Below the pieces are notes generated by a model. The model was not told where the DNA came from, did no database searches, and saw only the letters and a list, made by a program, of their open reading frames with translations. Position numbers and translations under genes: made by a program. Shown here one piece after another: positions 8,408-16,468 of a stretch of 64,000 nucleotides of DNA. Numbering within the stretch: the first letter of the stretch is position 1; each line of letters begins with the position of its first letter. This DNA comes from CAVTPU01 sp963736695 (GTDB lineage: Bacteria; Actinomycetota; Actinomycetes; Mycobacteriales; Micromonosporaceae): the NCBI GenBank assembly GCA_963736695.1, contig CAVTPU010000004.1, forward strand, positions 2,852,001 through 2,916,000. The letters are read 5' to 3'.

Positions 8408-9532
8408 TCAGGTGGAGGGGTGGCGGCCCCCAATCTCCCAACTCGGCACGCTCGGCTCCGGCTCGGGTGCGGCTCCGGTGTATTCGAGCAGCAGCAGAGC
8501 GATGTCGTCGTCGAACTGGCCCCGCACCCATGCGTCGAGCGCGCTCTCCAGCGACGCCAAGCCGTGCTCCACGGTGCCGTGGCCCAGCAGCGCCCACGCG
8601 CGCTCCTGGGTGGGGAAGAACTCCCCCGCCCGCCGAGCCTCGCCGAGCCCGTCGGTGTAGAGCAGCAGACGGTCGCCGGGCTCCAACCGCTCGACTCGGG
8701 GCGAGACCACCGGGCTGAAACCGAGAGGCGGTGCCTTCTTCGTCGGCTCCAACTCCGTCACCCGCCCGCGCCGCAGCAACAGCGGCGCTGGATGACCGCA
8801 GTTCACCACCGTCAAAGTGCCGCCCCGCTCCTCGACGAGCACTGCGGTGACGAAGTCCTCATCGCCGACCGACCGAGCCACGGCACGGTCGAGATCGGCG
8901 ACGATCGCGCTCAGGTCGGCGCGCTCAAACGCGGCATGGCGATAAGACCCGAGCACGATGCTGGCCAACCTGACCGCGTCGATGCCCTTTCCGCGGACAT
9001 CACCGACAATGACGCGTACGCCGTAGGGGGTGTCCAATGCTTCATAGAGGTCGCCACCGATGTCGGCCGCCTCGCTCGCGGAGACATAACTGCCGGCGAC
9101 CGCGAAGCGCCCCACCCGCGGGCTGATTGGGCGGAGCACCGCCTCCTGTGCCACGTGAGCGAGCCGGGCCAGCTCGGCGAATCGTCGACTCTGGCGTTGG
9201 CGCACCACACTGACCGCGACCGCACCGCAGCCCGCGAGCACCATGCCCACGACGCGAGCGGCCGAGCCCTCATTGAATCCGCTCGAGTTGAGCACCTCGA
9301 AGCCGACCGTCATGGTGATCGCCGCAGCGCCGACCGCGATCACTTCGCGGCCCGGCGCGAACGAGGCGGCGAGAAACGGTGCGATAGCCAACCAACCGAT
9401 GACGGAGCCGCCGGGTCCATTGGCGAGTTCGATCGCGCCGACCGTCACCAGCACAAGAATCGCCGCGGTGAGACCGGTGATGGCCTCAGCCGGGAGGGGC
9501 TGTCGTCGCGAAGGCAGGCGTCGTGCTGGCAT
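8408..9532 (-). CDS. Membrane-bound SpoIIE/RsbU-type PP2C serine phosphatase
   Basis: A protein of 374 residues. The first 120 hold several hydrophobic segments (AITGLTAAILVLVTVGAIEL, GWLAIAPFLAASF, VVGMVLAGCGAVAVSVV), so the protein is anchored in the membrane. The rest is a PP2C phosphatase with the metal-binding motifs EAADIGGDLYEAL, VIVGDVRGKGIDA, LLLYTDGLGEAR and FDDDIALLLL. This family dephosphorylates anti-anti-sigma (STAS) proteins in partner-switching cascades. No STAS or RsbW gene is adjacent, although an RsbW-like ATPase lies 8 kb away. The N-terminal membrane region may sense envelope or small-molecule signals; that is inference. Confidence 0.85.
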   Translation of the reverse strand: MPARRLPSRRQPLPAEAITGLTAAILVLVTVGAIELANGPGGSVIGWLAIAPFLAASFAPGREVIAVGAAAITMTVGFEVLNSSGFNEGSAARVVGMVLAGCGAVAVSVVRQRQSRRFAELARLAHVAQEAVLRPISPRVGRFAVAGSYVSASEAADIGGDLYEALDTPYGVRVIVGDVRGKGIDAVRLASIVLGSYRHAAFERADLSAIVADLDRAVARSVGDEDFVTAVLVEERGGTLTVVNCGHPAPLLLRRGRVTELEPTKKAPPLGFSPVVSPRVERLEPGDRLLLYTDGLGEARRAGEFFPTQERAWALLGHGTVEHGLASLESALDAWVRGQFDDDIALLLLEYTGAAPEPEPSVPSWEIGGRHPST

Positions 9533-9598
9533 CTCTATCTCGTCCGACGTGGGTGATGCGCAGCCATCAGCATGCCTGATGTCGGGACTTCTTCGCTG

Positions 9599-9632
9599 GC
9601 CGGCCCGCTGTCACCTGCGACAACGGGCCGGC
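9599..9632 (-). terminator. Hairpin after the RlpA-like gene
   Basis: A perfect 9-bp arm (GCCGGCCCG at 9599-9607, CGGGCCGGC at 9624-9632) with an inner TGTC/GACA stem lies 25 bases past the stop at 9657 on the minus strand. There is no U-tract. Confidence 0.5.
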
Positions 9633-9656
9633 ACACACGACTGTTGCGGGCGACTG

Positions 9657-10337
9657 TCAGGTCGCGTCTTGCGCGAGCACCTCGAAGCGCACATCGGTCA
9701 CGCCCGTGTCGAGGCTCGCGATCGAGCCGAAAGCAGCCTTCGAGAGATCGAGGCACCGGTCTCCGGTGAATGGCCCACGGTCGTTGATGCGAACAGTGAT
9801 CGACTTTCCGTTCGCGACGTTGGTGACCCGGACCCGACTGTTGAACGGCAGCGACTTGTGCGCGGCGGTCATGGCCTGCGGGTCGAACTGCTCACCATTC
9901 GCGGTGCCCTGTGGCTCGGCGTAGTAGGACGCCTCGCAGGCGCCCGTGGAGATGACCTTGGCGGCTGTTCCGAGGCTCGCCGGTTTTTCGTCTGCAGCCA
10001 CCGCGCTGCGGTCCGACGACGTCGCCGGACCGTCCTGAGTGGAGCCCGAAACCGCGGGTCGGGACTCGCCCCGGTCGGCGCGCCCCGCGAGCGCTTCACG
10101 GTCTGGCGGAGGGTAATCTGCCTGATCGTAGGTGGACGCGAGGTCCGTCGGGCTGCTCTGTGGAGCAAGCTTGATGGCCGCGCCCGCCCCGCCGATCAAC
10201 ACGCCCGCAACCGTCAACGCCGCAGCGGCAGGCAGCAACTGTCCTGACTGACTGGGCCGAAGCACCGAACGCTTCTTGCCGACCCATGCCGCATGACGCG
10301 CCTGGCGGACGTGGCGGCCGGTATATCGAGCGGCCAA
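9657..10337 (-). CDS. RlpA-like double-psi beta-barrel cell-wall protein
   Basis: A protein of 226 residues. A basic N-terminus is followed by a single hydrophobic segment (LLPAAAALTVAGVLIGGAGA, about 35-55) that acts as signal or anchor, then a low-complexity linker, then a C-terminal RlpA/DPBB domain from about residue 135: GACEASYYAEPQGTANGEQF, LPFNSRVRVTNVANGKS and VRINDRGPFTGDRCLDLSKA. The conserved NDRGPF loop and the Asp of LDLS are those of RlpA-type lytic transglycosylases and expansin-like barrels. The protein is likely exported and acts on peptidoglycan. The start is a TTG at 10337. A possible promoter (TTGACT near 10429-10434) lies about 95 bases upstream on this strand. Confidence 0.8.
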   Translation of the reverse strand: MAARYTGRHVRQARHAAWVGKKRSVLRPSQSGQLLPAAAALTVAGVLIGGAGAAIKLAPQSSPTDLASTYDQADYPPPDREALAGRADRGESRPAVSGSTQDGPATSSDRSAVAADEKPASLGTAAKVISTGACEASYYAEPQGTANGEQFDPQAMTAAHKSLPFNSRVRVTNVANGKSITVRINDRGPFTGDRCLDLSKAAFGSIASLDTGVTDVRFEVLAQDAT

Positions 10338-10700
10338 GGCAGATCACCCTTCGTGAGGCAACAGGACCGGCAACGGTGCCAAAAAATCACCATGCCATCG
10401 TGGACCGTAACGGACCAGTAACCTCGAAAGTCAAGGCGACTCAGTTGTTTCACGGTGTATTGCGGTATTTATTTAGCCGATCAGATGAGGTGAGCCACAC
10501 GCATTGTCCGTCGTCCGATTGCGTTCCGTAACCGCCCGGCCAGTGATCAACATGTGCCCTGTGTAAGCCAGTCGATTACTCAGAGCACTCACAGGTCGTC
10601 GTGCGTCCTTGGGGGCGTCGTGCGATCGGGGCTTGGATTGCATCGGTGTAATTCCAAGTTGTAGGGCCAAGACTTGACATCGAGTGTCATAATCCAAGTT
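10338..10700. other. Divergent intergenic region between rlpA-like and fic genes
   Basis: This 363-base gap is lower in GC than its surroundings. It holds a possible minus-strand promoter for the RlpA-like gene (TTGACT complementary to 10429-10434, and TTACGG complementary to 10405-10410, 18-base spacer). On the right edge is a palindrome TGACA-TCGAG-TGTCA (10675-10689) overlapping a TTGACA hexamer, and a repeated CCAAGTT (10654-10660, 10694-10700). No small gene in it is convincing. I looked for the c-di-AMP riboswitch often found before actinobacterial wall hydrolases and did not see its conserved core. Confidence 0.45.
10675..10689 (+). promoter_or_regulatory. Palindromic operator-like site before the fic gene
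   Basis: TGACATCGAGTGTCA is a perfect 5-bp inverted repeat around a 5-base centre. It overlaps a TTGACA at 10674-10679, so a repressor bound here could occlude the fic promoter. Confidence 0.4.
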
Positions 10701-11891
10701 ATGCTCTCGCTTCGATCCTCACCAATCGGCATGCTGGTGCCTATCTCAGGACACGATGCCCGTTTCGGTGAGCCGTATGTGGCTGAGGCTTTCATCCCCG
10801 ACGACCTGCCTAACAACGTTGAGTTGCCGGGGTCCGTCTGGATGGCTGTGAGCGAAGCTATGGCTGAGCTCGGCCGTCTCGATGCTGCGGCGAGCCTCAT
10901 TCCGAATCCACAACTGGTTACCCGTATCGCCACTCGGCGAGAAGCGATCGGGACCTCGGCACTTGAGGGCACCTATGCGGATCTCACGGAACTCTTTGCG
11001 GCCGAGGCGCTTCCTCAGGAGGAGCGGGCAGCGGAGATCGCGCCCAACGTCCGAGAAGTCATGAACTATGCGAGAGCGGCCGATTCCGCCTACGGATGGA
11101 TCAAGGAACGCCCAGTTACGTTGGGCATGCTGTCCGCGCTGCAAGCACAAATCGTGAGGGAAACGGGCAGCGATGGACCCAGTGCGGGGTCTGTACGAGA
11201 GATTCAGGTCTTCATCGGGGCCAAAAATCGCCGGGTGACCGAGGCTCGATTCATTCCCCCGCCGCCAGGTGATCAACTCCGTGCGCTATGCGAACGTTGG
11301 GTCGTATGGCTTACCGCTCCTGGACCCTTGCGGGAGATCCAGCTGATAGTGCGTGTTGCGATGGCGCACTACCAATTCGAGAGTCTTCACCCGTTTACGG
11401 ATGGAAATGGTAGACTCGGGCGGCTTGTAGCCATCCTGCAGATGATGCAGGAAGGTGTGCTTCGATCCCCGGTTCTGTCGGTCTCTCCGTGGCTCAAGGA
11501 TCGTGCCGACGAATATCGCGACCATCTCTTGGCGGTCAGCGCGACAGGTGACTGGGCGCCGTGGGTCGACTTCTTCGCCCGCGCCGTGCGAGCAGAAGCT
11601 CGGTCGGGCCACGAGAGGATCATGCGACTTCTTGCTCTTCGTGAAGAGTTGGGCGCGACGGTCCGGTCAGCCTTGCCAAAGGCGCGGCTCGCAGTGGAGA
11701 TCGCGGACGACCTCATCGCATACCCGATCTTGTCGGTTTCTGACGCGCATCGTAGGTACGGCAGATCAAACCAGGCGAACCGCAATGCGATCTCCGCATT
11801 GGTCGATATTGGTGTGCTTGAGCCTTACCGCGAGGAGAAGTACGGCCGGATGTACTGGCACCGGCACGTTTTTCAGATCATCGATGCCTGA
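10701..11891 (+). CDS. Fic family protein (AMPylase-type, class II)
   Basis: A protein of 396 residues. The Fic core motif HPFTDGNGRLGR begins at about residue 230 with all catalytic residues (His, Asp, Gly-Asn-Gly, Arg) present, so transfer of AMP or another phosphate group from a nucleotide is expected. An N-terminal inhibitory helix motif (TSALEG) matches the class II form in which the inhibitory helix precedes the Fic fold in the same chain. The C-terminal region (LIAYPILSVSDAHRRYGRS) looks like a winged-helix DNA-binding domain, common in chromosomal Fic proteins. The start is uncertain (ATG 10701 or 10731); the frame extends to 10674. GC is lower than in neighbouring genes and a tRNA gene follows, hinting at transfer. 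Confidence 0.85.
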   Translation: MLSLRSSPIGMLVPISGHDARFGEPYVAEAFIPDDLPNNVELPGSVWMAVSEAMAELGRLDAAASLIPNPQLVTRIATRREAIGTSALEGTYADLTELFAAEALPQEERAAEIAPNVREVMNYARAADSAYGWIKERPVTLGMLSALQAQIVRETGSDGPSAGSVREIQVFIGAKNRRVTEARFIPPPPGDQLRALCERWVVWLTAPGPLREIQLIVRVAMAHYQFESLHPFTDGNGRLGRLVAILQMMQEGVLRSPVLSVSPWLKDRADEYRDHLLAVSATGDWAPWVDFFARAVRAEARSGHERIMRLLALREELGATVRSALPKARLAVEIADDLIAYPILSVSDAHRRYGRSNQANRNAISALVDIGVLEPYREEKYGRMYWHRHVFQIIDA

Positions 11892-11909
11892 CTCAAACGA
11901 CTCTGGTGT

Positions 11910-11983
11910 TGGAGCGGGTGAAGGGAATCGAACCCTCACTGTCAGCTTGGGAAGCTGATGTTCTGCCATTGAACTACACCCGC
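11910..11983 (-). tRNA. tRNA-Gly (anticodon CCC)
   Basis: The coding-strand sequence starts GCGGGTG and pairs with CACCCGC at the 3' end. The D arm (GTTC...GAAC), the anticodon arm (TCAGC-TTCCCAA-GCTGA), and the T arm (AGGG-TTCGATT-CCCT) all fold. The loop TTCCCAA gives anticodon CCC. The discriminator is T followed by an encoded CCA, as expected for bacterial tRNA-Gly. Length is 74 bases with CCA. Confidence 0.95.
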
Positions 11984-12131
11984 GGGTGCCGATGAGTCTA
12001 CCTTGTCGACCACAGTGGTCGCACACCCCATTACCCGCTGCCGGCATCGCCGGGTCACAAAGGCGGCCGCGACACGCGACCGCCCGCGGCGCAACCCTCG
12101 TGCTGACGAGAACGACGCTACCCTCAGGATC

Positions 12132-12707
12132 ATGCTGCTCTCCGACCGCGATCTCGTCGCGGAAATCTCGTCGGGTCAGCTGCAGCTCGACCCCGCCGAG
12201 CCTGAGCTGATCCAGCCGTCGAGCATCGATGTGCGGCTCGACCGATGGTTCCGCACGTTCAATAACCACCTCTACACCCACATCGATCCGGCCCGCCAGC
12301 AGGATGATCTGACCACACTGGTGGAGGTGCCTGAGGGTGAGCCGTTCGTGCTGCACCCAGGCGAGTTCGTCCTCGCGTCGACCCTCGAAGTGATCAGCCT
12401 GGGCAGCGAGCTCGCCGCACGCATTGAGGGAAAGTCGAGCCTGGGCCGCCTTGGGCTGCTCACCCACTCGACCGCTGGCTTCATCGACCCGGGTTTCAGC
12501 GGCCACGTGACACTCGAGCTCTCCAACGTCGCGACCCTGCCGATGACGATCTGGCCCGGCATGAAGATCGGCCAGTTGTGCGTGTTCCGGCTGTCGTCGC
12601 CTGCTGAGCACCCGTACGGGTCGGCGGTTTATGGGTCTCGCTATCAGGGGCAGCGCGGGCCGACGCCGAGCCGGGCGTGGCAGGCCTGGCGGACCTGGCC
12701 AACCTGA
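12132..12707 (+). CDS. dcd: dCTP deaminase
   Basis: A protein of 191 residues, the normal size for Dcd. It begins MLLSDRDLVAEI and carries LIQPSSIDVRLDRWFRTF, the substrate-binding segment RIEGKSSLGRLGLL and the GFIDPGFSGHVTLEL loop, whose Glu is catalytic. The C-terminal GSRYQGQRGPTPSRAW closes over the nucleotide. In actinobacteria the family often makes dUMP directly (bifunctional dCTP deaminase/dUTPase); the sequence alone does not settle which form this is. ATG 12132 is the family start; the frame is open further upstream but overlaps the tRNA leader and shows no similarity. Confidence 0.95.
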   Translation: MLLSDRDLVAEISSGQLQLDPAEPELIQPSSIDVRLDRWFRTFNNHLYTHIDPARQQDDLTTLVEVPEGEPFVLHPGEFVLASTLEVISLGSELAARIEGKSSLGRLGLLTHSTAGFIDPGFSGHVTLELSNVATLPMTIWPGMKIGQLCVFRLSSPAEHPYGSAVYGSRYQGQRGPTPSRAWQAWRTWPT

Positions 12708-12765
12708 GGCGCGAAGGTAACGCTGTGTGCGGGTGCGATCGTGGCTGCGGCGTACCCTGTGGGCC

Positions 12766-13911
12766 ATGACCGCCACACAGCTGATCTCCTTCGCCCGGGG
12801 AGCGCCATCACCGGACATCGTTGACATCGCGGGCCTCAAAGCCGCCGCCGCGCGGGCGTTCGAGACCGATCCCACGGCCGTCATCGGTTATGGGCCGGGC
12901 ACAGGCTATCCGCCGCTGCGTCAATGGATCGCCGATCGGCACGGGGTCGACGTCGACCAGGTGCTGGTCACCAACGGTTCGTTGCAGGCCGACGCGTTCG
13001 TCTTCGAGCACCTCGTGCGCCCTGGCGATGTCGTCGTCGTGGAGAAACCGACGTATGACCGGACGCTGCTCAACCTCACCACCATGGGGGCCGACGTCCG
13101 CCAGGTGTCGCTCGACGAGCACGGCCTCGACGTCGCCGAGCTGCGCGCACTGCTGGAGTCAGGGGTGCGTCCCCGGCTCGCCCACGTGATCCCGAACTAT
13201 CAGAACCCGGCCGGGGTGACGCTGAGTCGCGAACGTCGTGTGGAGCTCATCGCGCTGGCCCGCGAGTTCGAATTCACGATCTTTGAAGACGATCCGTACG
13301 TGGAGATTCGGTTCCGTGGGGAGCGGATCGAGTCGATGCTCAGCCTCGCAGCCGAGTCCGCCGACACAGCCGCTCGGGCCGGTGACTCGGCTCCGGTCGT
13401 CGTGCACGCCTCGTCGTTCACCAAGACCGTCTGTCCCGGGGTTCGGGTCGGCTATCTCATCGGCCCCGCCGCGTTCATCGCGGCGATCGCCGCGAAGGCG
13501 GTCAACCTCTATATCTCACCGAACATGCTCGCCGAGGTGACGGTCGACCAGTTCTGCCGGTCGGGCGCGATCGACAAGGCCATCGCCACGGTGCGCACGG
13601 CTTTGGCCGAGCGGGCGTCGCTGCTGGCGTCGTCGCTGCGCGCGCACATCCCCGACTGCCGGTTCACCGAACCCGATGGCGGCTATTTTCTGTGGGTCGA
13701 CCTCGCCGACGACATCGACGTGGCGCGGCTCGCGCCGGCCGCGATGGCGCGGGGCGTCGCCGTCGTCAAAGGCACCGACTTCCTGATCCGTGGCGGCGAT
13801 CACTCGCTGCGATTGGCATATTCGGCCGTCACGGCCGACGATGTCGATGAGGGGGTCCGCCGACTCGCGGCCGCGATCAGCGACGTGCGGGCGGGCGCCG
13901 CCGCAGACTGA
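12766..13911 (+). CDS. PLP-dependent aminotransferase (class I/II, 2-aminoadipate type)
   Basis: A fold-type I aminotransferase of 381 residues without the GntR DNA-binding domain found in MocR regulators. It has YGPGTGYPPLRQWIADRHGV near the N-terminus, VTNGSLQADAF, the PNYQNPAGVTLS substrate loop, IFEDDPYVEIRF and the Schiff-base lysine segment HASSFTKTVCPGVRVGYLIG. The closest named relatives are 2-aminoadipate and valine-pyruvate type transaminases; the physiological substrate cannot be read off the sequence. ATG 12766 is chosen over the upstream in-frame start at 12727. Confidence 0.85.
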   Translation: MTATQLISFARGAPSPDIVDIAGLKAAAARAFETDPTAVIGYGPGTGYPPLRQWIADRHGVDVDQVLVTNGSLQADAFVFEHLVRPGDVVVVEKPTYDRTLLNLTTMGADVRQVSLDEHGLDVAELRALLESGVRPRLAHVIPNYQNPAGVTLSRERRVELIALAREFEFTIFEDDPYVEIRFRGERIESMLSLAAESADTAARAGDSAPVVVHASSFTKTVCPGVRVGYLIGPAAFIAAIAAKAVNLYISPNMLAEVTVDQFCRSGAIDKAIATVRTALAERASLLASSLRAHIPDCRFTEPDGGYFLWVDLADDIDVARLAPAAMARGVAVVKGTDFLIRGGDHSLRLAYSAVTADDVDEGVRRLAAAISDVRAGAAAD

Positions 13912-13933
13912 CATGTGACGGGAGGTGAGCGGC

Positions 13934-15043
13934 GTGACCGAGGTGAGTGGCCGCACCTGGGGTCGAGTCGCGCCGATGCGCGCGGTGACACGCATCTTCG
14001 GCGCCGCGACGAACACGTCGCCGGTCCCGCCGCCTCGCCGCCCGGATGAGTCGATCATCGATTGCGCGCCGTATGTCGACGGTGTCCGACTCGAGGGAGA
14101 GTGGAACTACACGTCGGCGCTCGCTGCCGTACGCGAGGGCGGAGCTGGGTTCGTCTGGCTCGGCCTGCACGAGCCGGGGCCGGCGGGTCTCGACGGCATC
14201 ACTGCGGCTTTCACGCTCGACACGTTCGCCGTCGAGGACGCGATCAAAGGAAACCAAAGACCCAAGATCGAGCAGTACGAGGATGTGGCCTTCCTCGTGC
14301 TTCGCACGGCGCGCTACGTGGAGCACGCCGAGATCACCGAGACCAGTGAGATCGTGGAGACCGGCGATCTCATGATGTTCATCGGGCGCGACTTCGTCAT
14401 CACCGTGCGGCACGGGCCGATCGGTGCACTCGCCCCGATCCGGGCCGACTTGGAGGCCCGCCCCGAGCTGCTGGCGCTCGGGCCGTGGTCGGTGGTCTAC
14501 GCCATTCTCGACCAGACCGTCGACGGCTACCTCGACATCGCCGCGCAAATCCAGGAGGACATCGACGCCGTCGAGGCGCACGTCTTCTCCCGTCATGTGC
14601 ACGGTCGGATCGCCCGCATCTATCAGCTCAAACGGGAACTCGTCGAGTTCAAGCGGGCGGTCGTGCCGCTGCAGCGGCCGTTGCGCATCCTCGTCGACAA
14701 TCGGGCCGGCACGTTGCCGGAGAGTATTGTGCGCTATTTCCGGGACATCGACGACCACCTCGCCCGCACAGTTGAGCAGATCGTCGCTTACGACGATCTG
14801 CTCAACGCCGTGTTGCAGGCCAGGCTCGCGCAGGTGACCGTCGACCAGAACAACGACATGCGCAAGATCGCTTCCTGGGCTGCGATCGCCGCGATGCAGA
14901 CCGCGATCGCCGGAATCTATGGGATGAACTTCACGTTCATGCCCGAGTTGGGCTGGAAGTTCGGCTATCCCGGTGTGCTCATGGTGATGTTCGGCTCCGT
15001 GATCGGGCTCTATCGCCTGTTCCGCCGGTCCGGCTGGCTCTGA
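13934..15043 (+). CDS. corA: CorA family magnesium/cobalt transporter
   Basis: A protein of 369 residues with a large cytosolic N-terminal domain, a long helix (AARIQ-type stalk; AAQIQEDIDAVEAHVFSRHV) and two C-terminal membrane segments. The signature YGMNF (GIYGMNFTFMPELGWKFG) lies at the end of the first membrane helix, and the second helix is YPGVLMVMFGSVIGLYRLF followed by a basic tail. It probably forms a homopentameric Mg2+ channel in the plasma membrane. GTG 13934 is chosen because GGAGG at 13921-13925 is 8 bases upstream; the GTG at 13925 overlaps this site. Confidence 0.92.
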   Translation: MTEVSGRTWGRVAPMRAVTRIFGAATNTSPVPPPRRPDESIIDCAPYVDGVRLEGEWNYTSALAAVREGGAGFVWLGLHEPGPAGLDGITAAFTLDTFAVEDAIKGNQRPKIEQYEDVAFLVLRTARYVEHAEITETSEIVETGDLMMFIGRDFVITVRHGPIGALAPIRADLEARPELLALGPWSVVYAILDQTVDGYLDIAAQIQEDIDAVEAHVFSRHVHGRIARIYQLKRELVEFKRAVVPLQRPLRILVDNRAGTLPESIVRYFRDIDDHLARTVEQIVAYDDLLNAVLQARLAQVTVDQNNDMRKIASWAAIAAMQTAIAGIYGMNFTFMPELGWKFGYPGVLMVMFGSVIGLYRLFRRSGWL

Positions 15044-15059
15044 CTTCCGCCATAAGACG

Positions 15060-15683
15060 TCACATGCCGACGAGGTCGGGCGGCGGTTCGGTGTCGCGGG
15101 TCGTCGAACGCGACTGGTTCATCGACCGTGGCGGGGTCGAGCGGTCGTGCAATGAGTCGGCGAGCCGACCGGCTTGACTCGACACCGAGTCCGCGACCGA
15201 CGCGGCGCCGGCGGTCACCTTGTGCTTCGTGCCCGCAGCGCGGGCCTTCGCCTGCTCCCGGGCCGTGTCGAGGTCGCCGAAAGCGCCCTCGTCGATCGGC
15301 CCGCCGGGCTCGAACTCTTTCCATTCGAGCTCCGCGCGGCGGCGGCGGGCGATCACAGCGCCGGTCGCGCCCACGGCCGCGCCGGCCGCGATGAGCCCGA
15401 CCACCAAGCGCCAGCGGCGCTTGGGTTCCCTCTCACCACGCGCGGTCGCGATGCCCTCGCGCACCTGCTCGGAGATCGGCGATAGCGCTCCTCGAGTCGA
15501 AGCCATGCGGCTGGACGCGAGGAAGCGGGCCTTGTCATAGCGGGGAGTGAGTTTCTCCGCAGCGCCACCGGCCATATGCGCGGCAGCGAGTTTGAGGTGG
15601 TCGTAGCTTTCTGTCAGCTCTTCCCTGACCTGCTGTGCCTGCGTACGCGGCTTTCCCCGTCCGAACACCTCGTCCACCCCCAT
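15060..15683 (-). CDS. Conserved actinobacterial single-pass membrane protein, function unknown
   Basis: A protein of 207 residues with one membrane helix at about 95-112 (LVVGLIAAGAAVGATGAVIA) followed by basic residues RRRR. The N-terminal half is charged and helical (REELTESYDHLKLAAAHMAG), and the C-terminal tail is Ala/Ser/Thr-rich and disordered. I recognise the type as a conserved neighbour of cyclophilin genes in actinobacteria but know no function. It is divergent from ppiA with 111 bases between starts. Confidence 0.6.
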   Translation of the reverse strand: MGVDEVFGRGKPRTQAQQVREELTESYDHLKLAAAHMAGGAAEKLTPRYDKARFLASSRMASTRGALSPISEQVREGIATARGEREPKRRWRLVVGLIAAGAAVGATGAVIARRRRAELEWKEFEPGGPIDEGAFGDLDTAREQAKARAAGTKHKVTAGAASVADSVSSQAGRLADSLHDRSTPPRSMNQSRSTTRDTEPPPDLVGM

Positions 15684-15794
15684 ATCCCTATCGGCTCATG
15701 CCTCATAACCATCCTCTCCGCCCACCGCGCCTCGCACCACCAGAACAGCAGAATGGCAGGATTGACCTTGTTTCCCGACACGTGAGGAGTAACT

Positions 15795-16334
15795 GTGGGC
15801 GAGTCGGTCTTCGCGACCTTGCACACCACGGCCGGCCCGATCCGGGTCGAGCTGTTTCCCAACCACGCGCCGAAGACGGTCGCGAACTTCGTCGGACTGG
15901 CGGAAGGCACCAAGCCTTACAGTGACCCGAAGAGCGGCGCGCCCGGTTCCGGACCTTATTACGACGGTGTCGTTTTTCACCGGGTCATCGCCAACTTCAT
16001 GATCCAGAGCGGCGACCCGACCGGCACTGGCCGGGGCGGCCCGGGATATACCTTCGACGACGAATGCCACCCCGAGCTGCACTTCAATCGGCCCTATCTG
16101 TTGGCGATGGCCAACGCGGGCAAACGTCCCGATGGTGGCGGCACCAATGGTTCGCAGTTCTTCATCACGGTCGGACCGACCCCGCACCTCAACTTCAAGC
16201 ACACCATCTTCGGCGAAGTCGCCGACGAGGCGTCGCGTCGGGTGGTCGACTCGATCGCCACGACGCGCACCAGAGCCGGTGACCGGCCGGTCGAGGACAT
16301 CGTGATCGAACGCGTGGAGATCGAGCGTCCCTGA
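15795..16334 (+). CDS. ppiA: Peptidyl-prolyl cis-trans isomerase, cyclophilin type
   Basis: Cytosolic cyclophilin of 179 residues that isomerises Xaa-Pro bonds. The active-site residues are intact: VVFHRVIANFMIQSGDPTGT (Arg, Phe, Gln), LAMANAGKRPDGGGTNGSQF followed by FIT, and HLNFKHTIFGEV where most cyclophilins have Trp; Phe at that place weakens cyclosporin binding in known members. No signal peptide. The start is a GTG at 15795. A very strong hairpin follows the stop. Confidence 0.95.
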   Translation: MGESVFATLHTTAGPIRVELFPNHAPKTVANFVGLAEGTKPYSDPKSGAPGSGPYYDGVVFHRVIANFMIQSGDPTGTGRGGPGYTFDDECHPELHFNRPYLLAMANAGKRPDGGGTNGSQFFITVGPTPHLNFKHTIFGEVADEASRRVVDSIATTRTRAGDRPVEDIVIERVEIERP

Positions 16335-16342
16335 ATCGTGGT

Positions 16343-16396
16343 GATCACGCACGGGCCGGCGAGGCGTTTTCGACGCCGACCGGCCCGTGCGTGATC
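16343..16396 (+). terminator. Long perfect hairpin after ppiA
   Basis: A 17-bp perfect inverted repeat (GATCACGCACGGGCCGG at 16343-16359; complement at 16380-16396) encloses an inner GGCGT/ACGCC stem and a TTT loop region. It lies 9 bases past the stop and 73 bases before the rhomboid gene. Confidence 0.75.
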
Positions 16397-16468
16397 GCGC
16401 CGCGTTATCTCCTGATCGTGCCGTTTGACGGGTTCGGTCCCGAGACGCGAGAGGCTACGCTTGCCGCC

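Noticed and set aside
7040..9556. 838-codon open frame on the plus strand across fadE and the SpoIIE gene
   Set aside because: It is antisense to two recognisable genes, its product has no family features and its composition is that of a high-GC shadow frame.
10338..10560. Possible c-di-AMP (ydaO) riboswitch before the RlpA-like gene
   Set aside because: Actinobacterial wall hydrolases often have one, but the conserved core motifs are not visible in the reverse complement.
10600..12000. Integrative element at tRNA-Gly
   Set aside because: No integrase gene and no second copy of the tRNA 3' end were found nearby; only the Fic gene looks foreign.
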